A stretch of 45,101 nucleotides of DNA from Treponemataceae bacterium (lineage in GTDB: Bacteria; Spirochaetota; Spirochaetia; Treponematales; Treponemataceae), in NCBI GenBank assembly GCA_024402495.1, contig JAKSTR010000014.1, positions 1 through 45,101 on the forward strand. The letters are read 5' to 3'. Below the pieces are notes generated by a model that did no database searches, was not told the origin of the DNA, and was given only the letters and a program-made list of their open reading frames with translations. A program made the position numbers and the translations under genes. The stretch's first letter is position 1. Each line of letters begins with the position of its first letter. Below, in pieces: positions 23,893 to 32,590 of the stretch.

Positions 23893-24912
23893 ATGATAAC
23901 CATTTATGACATTGCAAAAAAAACCGGGTACAGCGCCCCAACTGTTTCCAAAGCGCTGAACGGCACCGGCGGTTTAAGCCCCGAAACCCGCAGAAAAATA
24001 TTAAAATCAGCAGAAGAAATGGGGTACAGCCCGAATATGACGGCGCGGGCTCTCAGTACAAAAAAATCCTATCTGATAGGAATAATTTTTGAAGACCTTT
24101 ATATGCAGCGCGGTTTTGAACACCCTTTGTTCGGCGGCGTTTTAACAAAGTTCCGTTCCGAAGTTGAAGCTTCGGGCTACGATTTGATTTTTATTTCTAC
24201 TTCTTTTGGTGATACAAAAGTGAATTCTTACGTGGAACATTGCAAATTGCGCAATGTTGACGCGGTTGTAATAATAAATCCTCTGGATGATTATTCTAAA
24301 ATCATTGAACTTGCAAAATCGGATATTCCGTGTGTTTCTACCAACGATTTGGTACCCGGCATACCGGCTGTTATTACGGACAACGAAAGCGCAGGTTTTG
24401 ATGCCGGCGAGTTTTTAATAAAGAACGGGCATACCAAAATTGCCTATATTGCAGGTTCTTCCAACGAATACAGCCAGGCGGCAGACGAGCGTTTAACCGG
24501 ATTGCGTCGGGCGCTGACAAAACACAATCTGCAATTAGAAGACAAAAATATTGAACGCTGTTCTCTGTGGACACGCGAAGCCGGCGAAAGTGCAATGAAA
24601 AATATTTTAAGCCGCAATACCGATATTACCGCGGTTTTTGCCGCCAACGATAACATGGCAATTGGTGCAATGAATTACTGCAAGCAGTTCGGGCTTAAAG
24701 TGCCGGAAGACATTTCGTTTGTTGGTTTTGATGATGAAAATTTTTCAGAATTTTACCAGCCGGCACTGACTACATTCAGCCAGAACCGCAAGCTTATTGC
24801 AGAACTTTCTGAAGAAATATTGATGAATCAGCTGATTGGCGTGCCGGTAAAAGACTGTATCCGCGTGCCTGCCGATTTTATCGTCCGCGATTCTGTAAGA
24901 AAAATCTGCTAG
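23893..24912 (+). CDS. LacI-family transcriptional regulator
   Basis: 339 residues from the ATG at 23893. Earlier in-frame starts (TTG 23863, ATG 23887) are possible, but AAGG at 23881-23884 is best spaced for 23893 and this start gives the canonical N terminus. Residues 1-60 are a LacI helix-turn-helix with hinge: TIYDIAKKTGYSAPTVSKALNG, then SPETRRKILKSAEEMGY and NMTARALST. Residues ~65-330 are a periplasmic-binding-protein-like effector domain. It lies just downstream of the sugar ABC operon on the same strand and very likely controls it through the palindrome at 20246-20265. The effector sugar is unknown. An obvious copy of that palindrome is not seen before this gene. Confidence 0.93.
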   Translation: MITIYDIAKKTGYSAPTVSKALNGTGGLSPETRRKILKSAEEMGYSPNMTARALSTKKSYLIGIIFEDLYMQRGFEHPLFGGVLTKFRSEVEASGYDLIFISTSFGDTKVNSYVEHCKLRNVDAVVIINPLDDYSKIIELAKSDIPCVSTNDLVPGIPAVITDNESAGFDAGEFLIKNGHTKIAYIAGSSNEYSQAADERLTGLRRALTKHNLQLEDKNIERCSLWTREAGESAMKNILSRNTDITAVFAANDNMAIGAMNYCKQFGLKVPEDISFVGFDDENFSEFYQPALTTFSQNRKLIAELSEEILMNQLIGVPVKDCIRVPADFIVRDSVRKIC

Positions 24913-25038
24913 TTCGCCGTAGGCAGGCAATACTTGTCTTGTGCGAACAGATTCAAGTCTGGCAAATTTTGCTGATTTGCATAAAACCTGTTTTTTTATC
25001 AATTTTTTAAACACAGCTTTGGAGCTGGAAAATAAATT

Positions 25039-25767
25039 ATGGAAAATATTGAAAATATTTTTGACCGCACGGCGCTTTTGCTTGGCAGCGACGCTATGGA
25101 AAAACTTCATGATTCAACTGTTGCAATTTTTGGCGTTGGCGGCGTTGGCGGTTATGTTGCCGAAGCCTTGGCGCGCAGCGGAATTGGTAATTTTGTGCTG
25201 GTTGATAACGATGTTGTAAGTTTCAGCAATATTAACCGCCAGATAATTGCCACAACCCAAACCGTTGGCAAGCAAAAAGTTGAAGTTATGAAAGAACGCA
25301 TTCTTTCAATTAACCCGAACGCAAATGTAACGGCAAAAAAATGTTTTTATCTGCCGCAAACCAGCGGCGAATTTGATTTTACCCAGTACGACTATGTTGT
25401 TGACGCGGTTGATACCGTTACCGCAAAAATTGAAATTATTGTTCAGGCGAAAAAATGCGGCAAAATGGTGATAAGCAGCATGGGCGCAGGCAACAAATTA
25501 GACCCCACAAAATTTGCCGTTGCCGATATTTCCAAAACCAGCGTTTGCCCTTTGGCGCGGGTTATGCGCCGCGAACTTAAAAAGCGCAGAATTACCGGCG
25601 TAAAATGCGTTTATTCAACAGAAGAACCAAAATTATCCCAAAAAGCAATCCCAGACCCAAAAACCGGCAAAGTTCCGCCAGCAAGCATAGCTTTTGTGCC
25701 GTCGGTGGCGGGCTTAATTATAGCAAGTCAGGTAATCCGCGATTTGTGCCAGCTTAATCAGGTTTGA
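25039..25767 (+). CDS. tcdA: tRNA threonylcarbamoyladenosine dehydratase (TcdA/CsdL)
   Basis: 242 residues of the ThiF/MoeB/HesA E1-like family. ATP-dependent cyclisation of t6A to ct6A in tRNAs decoding ANN codons is the known role of TcdA. Diagnostic features are the nucleotide-binding GVGGVGGYVAEALARSG near residue 31, the Asp/Arg pair in LVDNDVVSFSNINRQ, the MGAGNKLDPTKFAVADISKT block, and SVCPLARVMRRELKKR, which separates TcdA from MoeB/ThiF. There are no CXXC zinc pairs, as expected for TcdA. Its last 10 bp overlap the convergent AraC gene. The ribosome site is weak. Confidence 0.92.
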   Translation: MENIENIFDRTALLLGSDAMEKLHDSTVAIFGVGGVGGYVAEALARSGIGNFVLVDNDVVSFSNINRQIIATTQTVGKQKVEVMKERILSINPNANVTAKKCFYLPQTSGEFDFTQYDYVVDAVDTVTAKIEIIVQAKKCGKMVISSMGAGNKLDPTKFAVADISKTSVCPLARVMRRELKKRRITGVKCVYSTEEPKLSQKAIPDPKTGKVPPASIAFVPSVAGLIIASQVIRDLCQLNQV

Positions 25768-26549
25768 TTATCGAATTTTTTACCGTAATAGGTTTCGCGG
25801 TATTCTTTCGGGGTTAAGCCGGTGTGTTTTTTAAAAACCGCAATAAAATGCGAATGGGAACAAAAGCACAGACTGTTGCTTATATCAATAAAACTCTGGT
25901 CAGAAAACCGCAGAAGGTCTTTTGCTTCTTCAATTTTCTTGTTGTTGATATATTCTTTCAGGCTTTGCCCGGTTTGTTTTTTAAAAAGCGTAGAAAGGTA
26001 AGGGCTGCTGACCTTTGCGTAAGCCGCCACATCTTTTTCGCTAAAATTGGTATGCAGTTTTTTTTGAATGTATTCAATTGCAAGGCTTAAGGTTTTGGAA
26101 GTTTTTATCGGCTTAATCTGCTGCATTCGCCGGGTAAAATCAAAAACCGCGCGTTCGTGCAGTTCCAGAATCCCTTCCAGATTGTGGCATTTATCTGCTT
26201 TTTGAATGTACAAGTCGCTTAAAGTATAGGCGGTTTCAAAGGGCAGCCCGGCTTCAAGGCAAAAGCGGGTAATAAGCGCAACCGAAATTATAAAATGATA
26301 GCGCATATTGTTTACCGGCCGGTCTGAAAGCTGCCCCATATTTTTGGCTTCGTTAAGCGGCGTCATGTATTTTTTTACAAGTTCTTCGTCGCCGTTTTTA
26401 ATTGCGGCGTAAAAAAACAGTTCATTGTTATACCGGGCATGAAAAAATTCTTCTTCTTTCTGCTTGAACAGGGTTTGCGTAAGTTCGGTTTTTACGCCGT
26501 TCTGGGCTTTTTTTTCGTTTTCACCTTTGCTGCCGTTTGCATCGCTCAT
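25758..26549 (-). CDS. AraC-family transcriptional regulator
   Basis: 263 residues. The C-terminal ~100 residues are an AraC/XylS double helix-turn-helix (SLAIEYIQKKLHTNFSEKDVAAY, then SPYLSTLFKKQTGQSLKEYI, and ISNSLCFCSHSHFIAVFKKHTGLTPKEYR). The N-terminal ~160 residues are a helical ligand or signal domain without a cupin signature, similar to regulators common in Firmicutes and spirochaetes. It is divergent from the GH16 glucanase gene with 115 bp between, so control of that gene is plausible but inferred. The 3' end overlaps tcdA by 10 bp with no terminator between them. Confidence 0.9.
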   Translation of the reverse strand: MSDANGSKGENEKKAQNGVKTELTQTLFKQKEEEFFHARYNNELFFYAAIKNGDEELVKKYMTPLNEAKNMGQLSDRPVNNMRYHFIISVALITRFCLEAGLPFETAYTLSDLYIQKADKCHNLEGILELHERAVFDFTRRMQQIKPIKTSKTLSLAIEYIQKKLHTNFSEKDVAAYAKVSSPYLSTLFKKQTGQSLKEYINNKKIEEAKDLLRFSDQSFIDISNSLCFCSHSHFIAVFKKHTGLTPKEYRETYYGKKFDNQT

Positions 26550-26589
26550 TCTTCCATTTTACCTCAACTTTCAAAAAAATCCAAAATAT

Positions 26590-26619
26590 TTGATACAAAT
26601 ATAAAAAAAACGATATATC
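26590..26619 (+). promoter_or_regulatory. GH16 gene promoter
   Basis: TTGATA (26590-26595), an 18-bp spacer, TATATC (26614-26619). It lies in the divergent interval between the AraC gene and the glucanase. No clear AraC half-sites were recognised. Confidence 0.45.
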
Positions 26620-26664
26620 TTCCAGTTTTTCCAAATTAAAATTAGCCCCAATGGAGGAAAAACT

Positions 26665-28941
26665 TTGAAAAAATCACGTTTTTTTATTCTTTCTGCTATG
26701 TTTTTAGCCAGTCTTTCTGTTTGTTTTGGTCAAAAACTTAGCTACGAAGGTTACGAATTAAAATTTGAAGACAATTTTGACCAGAAACATCTGGATAAAT
26801 CAAACTGGAGCTTTGAAATTCACGAACCGGGCTGGGTAAACAACGAATTGCAGGAATATATTGCAAGCGACAAGGCTGCTTACGTTAAAAACGGCAATCT
26901 GGTAATTCAGGCAAGCAAAAACGGCTCAAAATATACTTCTGGCCGCATCAATACATTGGGCAAGCACGGCTTTAAATACGGAATTGTAGAAGCCCGCATC
27001 AAGGTTCCAAAAGGCAAGGGCTTTTTGCCGGCTTTCTGGATGATGCCTGTAAACGAAAATCTGTACGGTCAGTGGCCAAAATGCGGCGAAATTGACATTA
27101 TGGAAGTTCTGGGCGACGCAATTGATACCAACTACGGTACTTTGCACTATGGCGAACCGCATACGCAGACCCAGTTTTCTGCAAAATCAAAGGCAAAATC
27201 GAATTATGCAGACGAATTTCATACTTTTGCAGTTGAATGGCTGCCGGGAAAAATAAACTTTTTTGTTGACGGAGAACAGTATGGCAGTGCCGACGACTGG
27301 TTTACAAAAAAAGGCAGCGAAGATCCTATAACTTTCCCGGCACCTTACGACCAGGAATTTTATATTATTCTTAACGTGGCTGTTGGCGGCGACTGGCCGG
27401 GAAATCCGGACAAAAACACCAAGTTTGACAAAGATGCACAGATGCTGGTTGATTATGTGCGCGTTTACCAGAAAAGCGCCTACAACGAAAACGTTACCAA
27501 AACTGAAAAAGCCGAAACTTTCAGACCGGCAGAAAGCGACGGAAACTATTTTAGAAACGGCGATTTTTCTAAGGCTGAAAAACTGGACGACAGCACCGGC
27601 TGGATTTTTATGACCCAGGGCGGCGGAAACGGCAGTGCCAAAATTCAGAATAATCAGGTTGTAATCAGCACCAAAAGCGCCGGTACTCAGGAATATTCAA
27701 TTCAGCTGGTGCAGGCAGATGTGCCGGTTGAAAACGGCTATAAATACCGTTTAAGCTTTGACGCTTTTGCAGAAAAACCGCGTACCATGAAAGTGGGCTT
27801 AACCGCTCCAGACCGCGGCTGGATTCGCTATTTTGGCGATACTGCCGTTAACCTGACGGAAAAAAAGCAGAATTTTGCCTACGAATTTGTAATGAGCGAA
27901 AAATCTGATAAAAATGCCCGCATCGATTTTAATATGGGTGCAACAAATTCTACCGCGCAAATTACGCTGGCAAATATTCGCCTTGAAAAACTTGGCAAGG
28001 CTGAAAATACCGGCAAAATGCGCAGCGCATTAAGCGACGGCAACTATGTTTATAACGGAACTTTTGACCGCGGCAACGACCGCATGAAATATTGGGAAGT
28101 TGAAAAAGGCGCAAAATCTAAGGCAACCGTTACAAACGAAAAAAACATCCGCCAGCTGAAAGTTGATGTAAGCGATAATCTGACGCTTGTTCAAAGCGGA
28201 ATTGCCCTTGCACCAGACAGCAATTACCGCTTTGCCTTTGACTGCCCAAGCGGAAACGGCGACAAGGTTTCTGTAAATGTTGCCGGAATTGAAGTGCCGA
28301 TTAAAAAGCAGGGCAGTCAGTATACCGGTAAATTTTCTACCAGAAAACTTACCGGCGCGGCAACCTTAAAAATGACCTTTGCGCAAAAAGGCACTTACAT
28401 AATTGATAACGTTGTTATTGGCGAAGATGCTCTTGTTCAGAATGGAAAATTTTCTGCGGGCAGCGCCGGCTGGGAATTGTACACTTACAATCCGGGCAAC
28501 GAACTTGGCATTGACAGTCTTGGCAGCGACAAGGCAGGCAGAAAAAACGATAACGCCGCCGCAGTTTCCATCAGCGATACAACCACCGATGACTGGAAAA
28601 TTCAGCTGAAGCAGAACAATGTTTATTTGCAGAAAGGCAAAAAATACCGACTGTCTTTTGACGTAAAGAGCGATATTAAGCGCGAAATTAAATATGCTTT
28701 GCAGCGTGACGGCGCTTTGTGGCAGGCAAAGCACGGTAAAGAAGACTGGACGCCATACAACGATGCGCCGACTGTTGAAATTAACGAAAATTATCAGACC
28801 GTTGTCTGCGATTTTGAAATGACATATCCGGACGACCCGAATACGATTTTAACTTTTTCCATGGGCGCAGTTAACGGCAAGCGCATAAACAAACCGCATC
28901 AGGTTTGCATTGATAACGTTGTGCTTGAAGTTATTGAATAA
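26665..28941 (+). CDS. Secreted GH16 beta-glucanase with three CBM4/9-like modules
   Basis: 758 residues. It starts with TTG, supported by GGAGG 7 bp upstream and by the signal peptide it creates (MKKSRFFILSAMFLASLSVCFG). Residues ~28-272 are glycoside hydrolase family 16 with the catalytic motif GEIDIMEVLG: nucleophile E142, D144, acid/base E147. This form is typical of endo-beta-1,3- or 1,3-1,4-glucanases (laminarinase/lichenase). Three carbohydrate-binding-like domains follow, at about 288-450, 453-580 and 590-758. The first two open with DGNYFRNGDF and DGNYVYNGTF and the third with ALVQNGKFS, the N-terminal pattern of CBM4/9 modules. The first and third end in near-identical GxxNxxxxItLxNIxLE-type strands. 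The enzyme likely works outside the cell on beta-glucan. The exact specificity is not evident. Confidence 0.92.
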   Translation: MKKSRFFILSAMFLASLSVCFGQKLSYEGYELKFEDNFDQKHLDKSNWSFEIHEPGWVNNELQEYIASDKAAYVKNGNLVIQASKNGSKYTSGRINTLGKHGFKYGIVEARIKVPKGKGFLPAFWMMPVNENLYGQWPKCGEIDIMEVLGDAIDTNYGTLHYGEPHTQTQFSAKSKAKSNYADEFHTFAVEWLPGKINFFVDGEQYGSADDWFTKKGSEDPITFPAPYDQEFYIILNVAVGGDWPGNPDKNTKFDKDAQMLVDYVRVYQKSAYNENVTKTEKAETFRPAESDGNYFRNGDFSKAEKLDDSTGWIFMTQGGGNGSAKIQNNQVVISTKSAGTQEYSIQLVQADVPVENGYKYRLSFDAFAEKPRTMKVGLTAPDRGWIRYFGDTAVNLTEKKQNFAYEFVMSEKSDKNARIDFNMGATNSTAQITLANIRLEKLGKAENTGKMRSALSDGNYVYNGTFDRGNDRMKYWEVEKGAKSKATVTNEKNIRQLKVDVSDNLTLVQSGIALAPDSNYRFAFDCPSGNGDKVSVNVAGIEVPIKKQGSQYTGKFSTRKLTGAATLKMTFAQKGTYIIDNVVIGEDALVQNGKFSAGSAGWELYTYNPGNELGIDSLGSDKAGRKNDNAAAVSISDTTTDDWKIQLKQNNVYLQKGKKYRLSFDVKSDIKREIKYALQRDGALWQAKHGKEDWTPYNDAPTVEINENYQTVVCDFEMTYPDDPNTILTFSMGAVNGKRINKPHQVCIDNVVLEVIE

Positions 28942-29353
28942 AACCAAACTGCCTTATATGGCGCGCGTCCGGTATGAAAATTGCCGGACGCAGATAAAGC
29001 AGGCTTTTGCAAACTCCAAATAGAAGGCAAATGTAATAAAGTAATTCTCAGGGCAGCAAATTCATAACCCAGATTTGCTGCTTTTTTATTTTGCGGCAGT
29101 TTTAATACCCCGACGTTCGCGGCGAGGTTGTTGATTTTACGGCAGTTTTGGAAAGCTGAAAATTTTTCAATTGAGAAGCGGAAAGTTGTTTTTTTTATTC
29201 AGTTCGCCCTATCTTTCTGATAGGGCCGCTATTTGGGCGATAAAATTGCCTTTTAAATACTGAAAAGCTGTGTTATCATGGTTTCATTATTCGTTCAGCT
29301 TTGTGCTGAATATTGCTTTGCGCAGCAGAAATGCAAAGTTTTATGGAGGATTT
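28942..29353. other. Intergenic region with terminator and hairpins
   Basis: No gene. It holds GCGTCCGG/CCGGACGC (28965-28991) without a T-tract, then a strong terminator (29053-29087). A short motif GCGGCGAGGTTGTTGATT (29119-29136) recurs at 42834-42851. A perfect hairpin GCCCTATC-TTTCT-GATAGGGC (29206-29226) lies about 130 bp before the next gene. Confidence 0.6.
29053..29087 (+). terminator. Terminator after the GH16 gene
   Basis: Arms GCAGCAAAT (29053-29061) and ATTTGCTGC (29073-29081), then T6. Strong rho-independent form. Confidence 0.85.
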
Positions 29354-29851
29354 ATGAAGAAATTGATTGTAATGCTTTGTGCATTAGTTTTGTCTGCCGG
29401 CGTTTGCTTTGCTGCTGACCCGTGCGAAGGTTACTGGTTGAGCGTTGACGAAGAATCGGGAAAAACTACCGCAATCTGGAATATTTACGTTGAAAACGAT
29501 GTTTTGTACGGAAAAATTATTCATGTGCCGGGACAGGACGATGCAACAATTGCAAAAGACTGCAAGGACAGCTACAAGGGTTTCCCGGTTTCCGGCAAAG
29601 TAAACCAGATGACTGTTGTAAACACGCCGTTCATTTTCAACCTTAAAAATCTTGGTACAGGCAAATGGGGCAAAGGCAACATCATCGATCCGGGCAACGG
29701 TTCAATGTATACCTGCACAATGACTTTTCATGCGGCAGACGGCGGAAAATACAAAAAAGACACCCTTGAAATGAAAGGTTCAATCGGACCTATCGGGCGC
29801 AGCCAGTACTGGCTTAAAACTTCAAAAGAAGAAGCTGAAACTTTGAAATAA
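29354..29851 (+). CDS. DUF2147 exported protein
   Basis: 165 residues from the ATG at 29354, with GGAGG 5 bp upstream. The frame is open earlier, but the chosen start gives a clean signal peptide MKKLIVMLCALVLSAGVCFA. The mature part matches DUF2147: EGYWLSVDEESGKTTAIWNIYVENDVLYGKI, GKGNIIDPGNGSMYTC and the ending GRSQYWLKT. Known members are small periplasmic beta-barrel proteins of unknown function. A weak hairpin with GCGCGCC/GGTGCGC follows at 29869-29890. Confidence 0.85.
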   Translation: MKKLIVMLCALVLSAGVCFAADPCEGYWLSVDEESGKTTAIWNIYVENDVLYGKIIHVPGQDDATIAKDCKDSYKGFPVSGKVNQMTVVNTPFIFNLKNLGTGKWGKGNIIDPGNGSMYTCTMTFHAADGGKYKKDTLEMKGSIGPIGRSQYWLKTSKEEAETLK

Positions 29852-29966
29852 TTTTTCATTCTGCAAAAAAGCGCGCCAGACGGTGCGCTTAATTTTGTAA
29901 ACTTGAAAAAATCACGATTTTAGCCCATACTTACAGAACGAAATCTCAAAAGGATAATTTTTCAAT

Positions 29967-30875
29967 TTGAATAACCTGCAAAAAGACAAAAATAAACAGC
30001 CTGAAATATACGATCTTACAAAACTTTCCGTAGCACCGCCGTATTTTTTTGTACTTTTTCACCCAAGTACATGGCATCACCTTTTCAGGTATTTGCGCAC
30101 GGTTATTAAAGATTTTTTCTGGTTGCAGTTTAAACGCAAATTGGGCTTAAGCAAAACAAAAATCATCAGCGTTGACCACCCTTTAGACGACAAAGTGCCT
30201 TTCTGTCCGGAAAAAATTGACGTTTATCTTGATTTCATCAACTTTTGGGTTCGCCCGCTGACCCTTGTTACCAGGCGCTGCAAAAAAGATGCGGTGAAAA
30301 TTTTCAACGATTATTTTGATCTTATAAACGAATGCTACAGGCAGGCAGCCGAATTTTACCGTTTCAGAATGTCTACAACCCGGCGCCCCCAAGGTCTTGC
30401 CAATAGAAAGTTTTTCTGGCTTAAAACGCTTGATCCGCATTTTTTGTGTGTGCCAAGCCTGCACGTCAGCATTATGGTTTTAACCTGCACGTATTTTAAG
30501 CGCATTTTTAACCAGCAGGGTTTCAGCGAAGAAGAAAAAGCCCTTTATAACGGCGTGCTTTACAAAGGCGCAATTGAAATTGCGGAAACCGTGCTTTATA
30601 TCAAGCAGCACAGCGTAAACTGCATTGCTTCGGCGCTTTATATGATGCAGTTTGTTCTTGCCGGCGAGTTTTCGGTGCAGGATTCGGTGAATTTTATAAA
30701 CGCAATGTTCAGTCACGCGCCTAAAATTGCAGACGCAGACCGCAGGGCAATAAACGAGCATTTGAATTATTTGTTTGAACAGCTTTTGCTTGAAGGCGTA
30801 AACGATTACGACTGGCTTGATCCGCTGAAACGCTGGATTTTAAACTACGAAGCTGCCCAGACAGAAGAAAAATAA
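29967..30875 (+). CDS. Conserved protein with degenerate PAP2-phosphatase-like motifs
   Basis: 302 residues starting with TTG at 29967. AAAAGGA lies 13 bp upstream, which is loose spacing, but no in-frame ATG occurs for the first third of the protein. Two segments recall the PAP2/inositol-phosphorylceramide-synthase family: CVPSLHVSIMVL, like the PSLHVA motif, and ETVLYIKQHSVNCIASALYM, like the SRxxxxxHxxxD motif but with Cys at the Asp position and Lys for Arg. Several hydrophobic stretches are present, although it is not clearly a classical six-helix protein. If the resemblance is real, a catalytic residue is missing, so it may be a non-enzymatic relative. Function unknown. Confidence 0.6.
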   Translation: MNNLQKDKNKQPEIYDLTKLSVAPPYFFVLFHPSTWHHLFRYLRTVIKDFFWLQFKRKLGLSKTKIISVDHPLDDKVPFCPEKIDVYLDFINFWVRPLTLVTRRCKKDAVKIFNDYFDLINECYRQAAEFYRFRMSTTRRPQGLANRKFFWLKTLDPHFLCVPSLHVSIMVLTCTYFKRIFNQQGFSEEEKALYNGVLYKGAIEIAETVLYIKQHSVNCIASALYMMQFVLAGEFSVQDSVNFINAMFSHAPKIADADRRAINEHLNYLFEQLLLEGVNDYDWLDPLKRWILNYEAAQTEEK

Positions 30876-30915
30876 TCCGCCCGCATATTTTTACATTTTA
30901 TAATTGAAAACTGAA

Positions 30916-30948
30916 AAAATGACGATTTTTAGAATCGCCATTTTTTTA
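30916..30948 (+). terminator. Terminator after the PAP2-like gene
   Basis: AAATGACGATT and AATCGCCATTT form a stem with one mismatch, followed by a run of T. Confidence 0.7.
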
Positions 30949-30990
30949 TCTGATTTTTGAAAATTTTTAACTTTCTGTAATAACAGAAAA

Positions 30991-31025
30991 AAAGCCTTTC
31001 GCTTTTGCATGCGAAAGGCTTTTTT
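30991..31025. terminator. Bidirectional terminator
   Basis: Perfect arms AAAGCCTTTCGC (30991-31002) and GCGAAAGGCTTT (31011-31022), with T-tracts on both sides. It ends the his fusion on the minus strand and backs up the previous hairpin on the plus strand. Confidence 0.9.
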
Positions 31026-31039
31026 GTTCTTAAAATATT

Positions 31040-32353
31040 TTATTTTTTATGGCGTTTATCCAGTTCGTCTAAAATATCCTGCCAGGTTATTTTTTCCTGA
31101 TACATCAAGACTGAAAGGAAATAGAACAGGTCGGCAAATTCCCAGATAACGTCTTCGCGGGTTTCGGCTTCGTCTGTTAATTCTTCAGCTTCTTCCATAA
31201 TTTTTTCGCGTACGCGTTCCGGGGTAAGGGTTGCCGTATACGAACCCGGGCGTGGATTTGCAAAGCGTTCGCTGATAATTTCGTACAAAAATTCCATGGA
31301 ATACGGACGGTCGCTGTTGGTCTGGAAACAAGACCATGCGCCTGTATGGCAGGTCGGCCCGTGCGGAACAACGGTTGCCAGAACGGCATCGCGGTCGCAG
31401 TCTACACGCAGTTTTTTTACTTCCAGATAATTGCCCGAAGTTTCGCCTTTTGTCCACAAAACATTCCGGCTGCGGCTGTAAAATGTAAGTTTTTTTGTAT
31501 CGATGGTTTTTTCAAAAGCTTCTTTGTTTGCAAAACCTGTCATTAAAACTTCGCCGCTTGCTGCCTGCGCAATAACCGGCATTAAGCCTTTGCTTTCTTC
31601 GGCAACTTTCTGCCAGTTAAGGCAGCTTATAAAAGAATCTTTTAATGCAACTTTGCCTGTGTACAAAGCCATGCCCAGCTGAACGTCGCAGCCTATTTTT
31701 TCAATCTGCGTAATTTCTTCAACTGTACTTACGCCGCCTGCAACAACGATGCGGCATTTTACGGCTTCGCGCAGAGCCTTTACCTGTTCCATGTCGGTGC
31801 CCTGCATGCAGCCTTCTTTTTCTACGCAGGTAAAAAGCAGTTCGCTTGCATATTTTTCAGCGGCTTTTGCGCCGTCCAGAAGACTGATGCCGGCGGTTTC
31901 CGTCCAGCCTTTAACGGCAATAACGCCCTTTATTGCATCAACAGAAATTATAATGCGTTCCTTGCCGATTGCCGCAGCAAGTTCATCCAGAAAAGCTGTA
32001 TTCAGAATTGCGCCGCTTTTTTGTTCTTCGGCACTTGCCCATGCAGAAGAACCGATAATTACTTTTTCTGCACCCAGGCTGATAAGTTCTTTGGCGCGCT
32101 TTACGCTGCGTACGCCACCGCCGGTGCGCACGTTGCCTTTGCGCAGCAGGCTTTTTAAAAGCGCGGTGTTTGCAGTTTCGCCTTTTTCGTTTATGTTTCC
32201 CAGTGCGGCGTCAAGGTCAATAATTGCAACTTCGCCGTAAAAGTTAAAATCTGTAATCAATGCGTCAGCATCTTCACGTTCCAGAACCAGGTCTTTGCCG
32301 TTTTTAAGCTGAACAACTTTACCGTTTTTTAAGTCAATAGAAGAAATAACCAT
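31040..32353 (-). CDS. hisA: HisA-HisI-HisE trifunctional histidine biosynthesis fusion
   Basis: 437 residues from the ATG at 32353 (MVISSIDLKNGKVVQL matches the HisA N terminus). An upstream in-frame GTG at 32380 is the alternative, and neither has a ribosome site. Residues 1-~250 are HisA, the ProFAR isomerase barrel, with catalytic D7, NVRTGGGVRS (74-83), D139 in ISVDAIKG, and VVAGGVST. Residues ~255-345 are HisI, phosphoribosyl-AMP cyclohydrolase, with zinc/metal ligands C319 (DCDRDAVL), C335 and C342 (CHTGAWSC). Residues ~355-437 are HisE, the phosphoribosyl-ATP pyrophosphatase, with EKIMEEAEELTDEA and EFADLFYFLSVLM. The fusion covers consecutive steps 2, 3 and 4 of the pathway. It stands alone with its own terminator, and no other his gene is in the window. 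Confidence 0.93.
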   Translation of the reverse strand: MVISSIDLKNGKVVQLKNGKDLVLEREDADALITDFNFYGEVAIIDLDAALGNINEKGETANTALLKSLLRKGNVRTGGGVRSVKRAKELISLGAEKVIIGSSAWASAEEQKSGAILNTAFLDELAAAIGKERIIISVDAIKGVIAVKGWTETAGISLLDGAKAAEKYASELLFTCVEKEGCMQGTDMEQVKALREAVKCRIVVAGGVSTVEEITQIEKIGCDVQLGMALYTGKVALKDSFISCLNWQKVAEESKGLMPVIAQAASGEVLMTGFANKEAFEKTIDTKKLTFYSRSRNVLWTKGETSGNYLEVKKLRVDCDRDAVLATVVPHGPTCHTGAWSCFQTNSDRPYSMEFLYEIISERFANPRPGSYTATLTPERVREKIMEEAEELTDEAETREDVIWEFADLFYFLSVLMYQEKITWQDILDELDKRHKK

Positions 32354-32500
32354 AATGCAAGAATTTATCAAATTATGCACATTTTTTCAATGCGGCTTTT
32401 TTTGGGGCAAATGTCCGGCAAAGATTTTAAAATGTAAAAGGTTAGTTTGACCTGTAAACGAACTTGCAAAATTCTGTTACTTTTTCTGAACCAGTGTGTT

Positions 32501-32506
32501 TATAAT
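32501..32506 (+). promoter_or_regulatory. Candidate -10 of the SYLF gene
   Basis: TATAAT about 85 bp before the ATG, without a convincing -35. A short direct repeat CTGCAAGT occurs twice between it and the gene. Confidence 0.3.
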
Positions 32507-32590
32507 TTGCCTACTTGCTATTATGCTAAAGCTGCAAGTAACTGCAAGTTTTGAATAAAACGAAATTTTCATAAAACAAAGGAGATTTTT

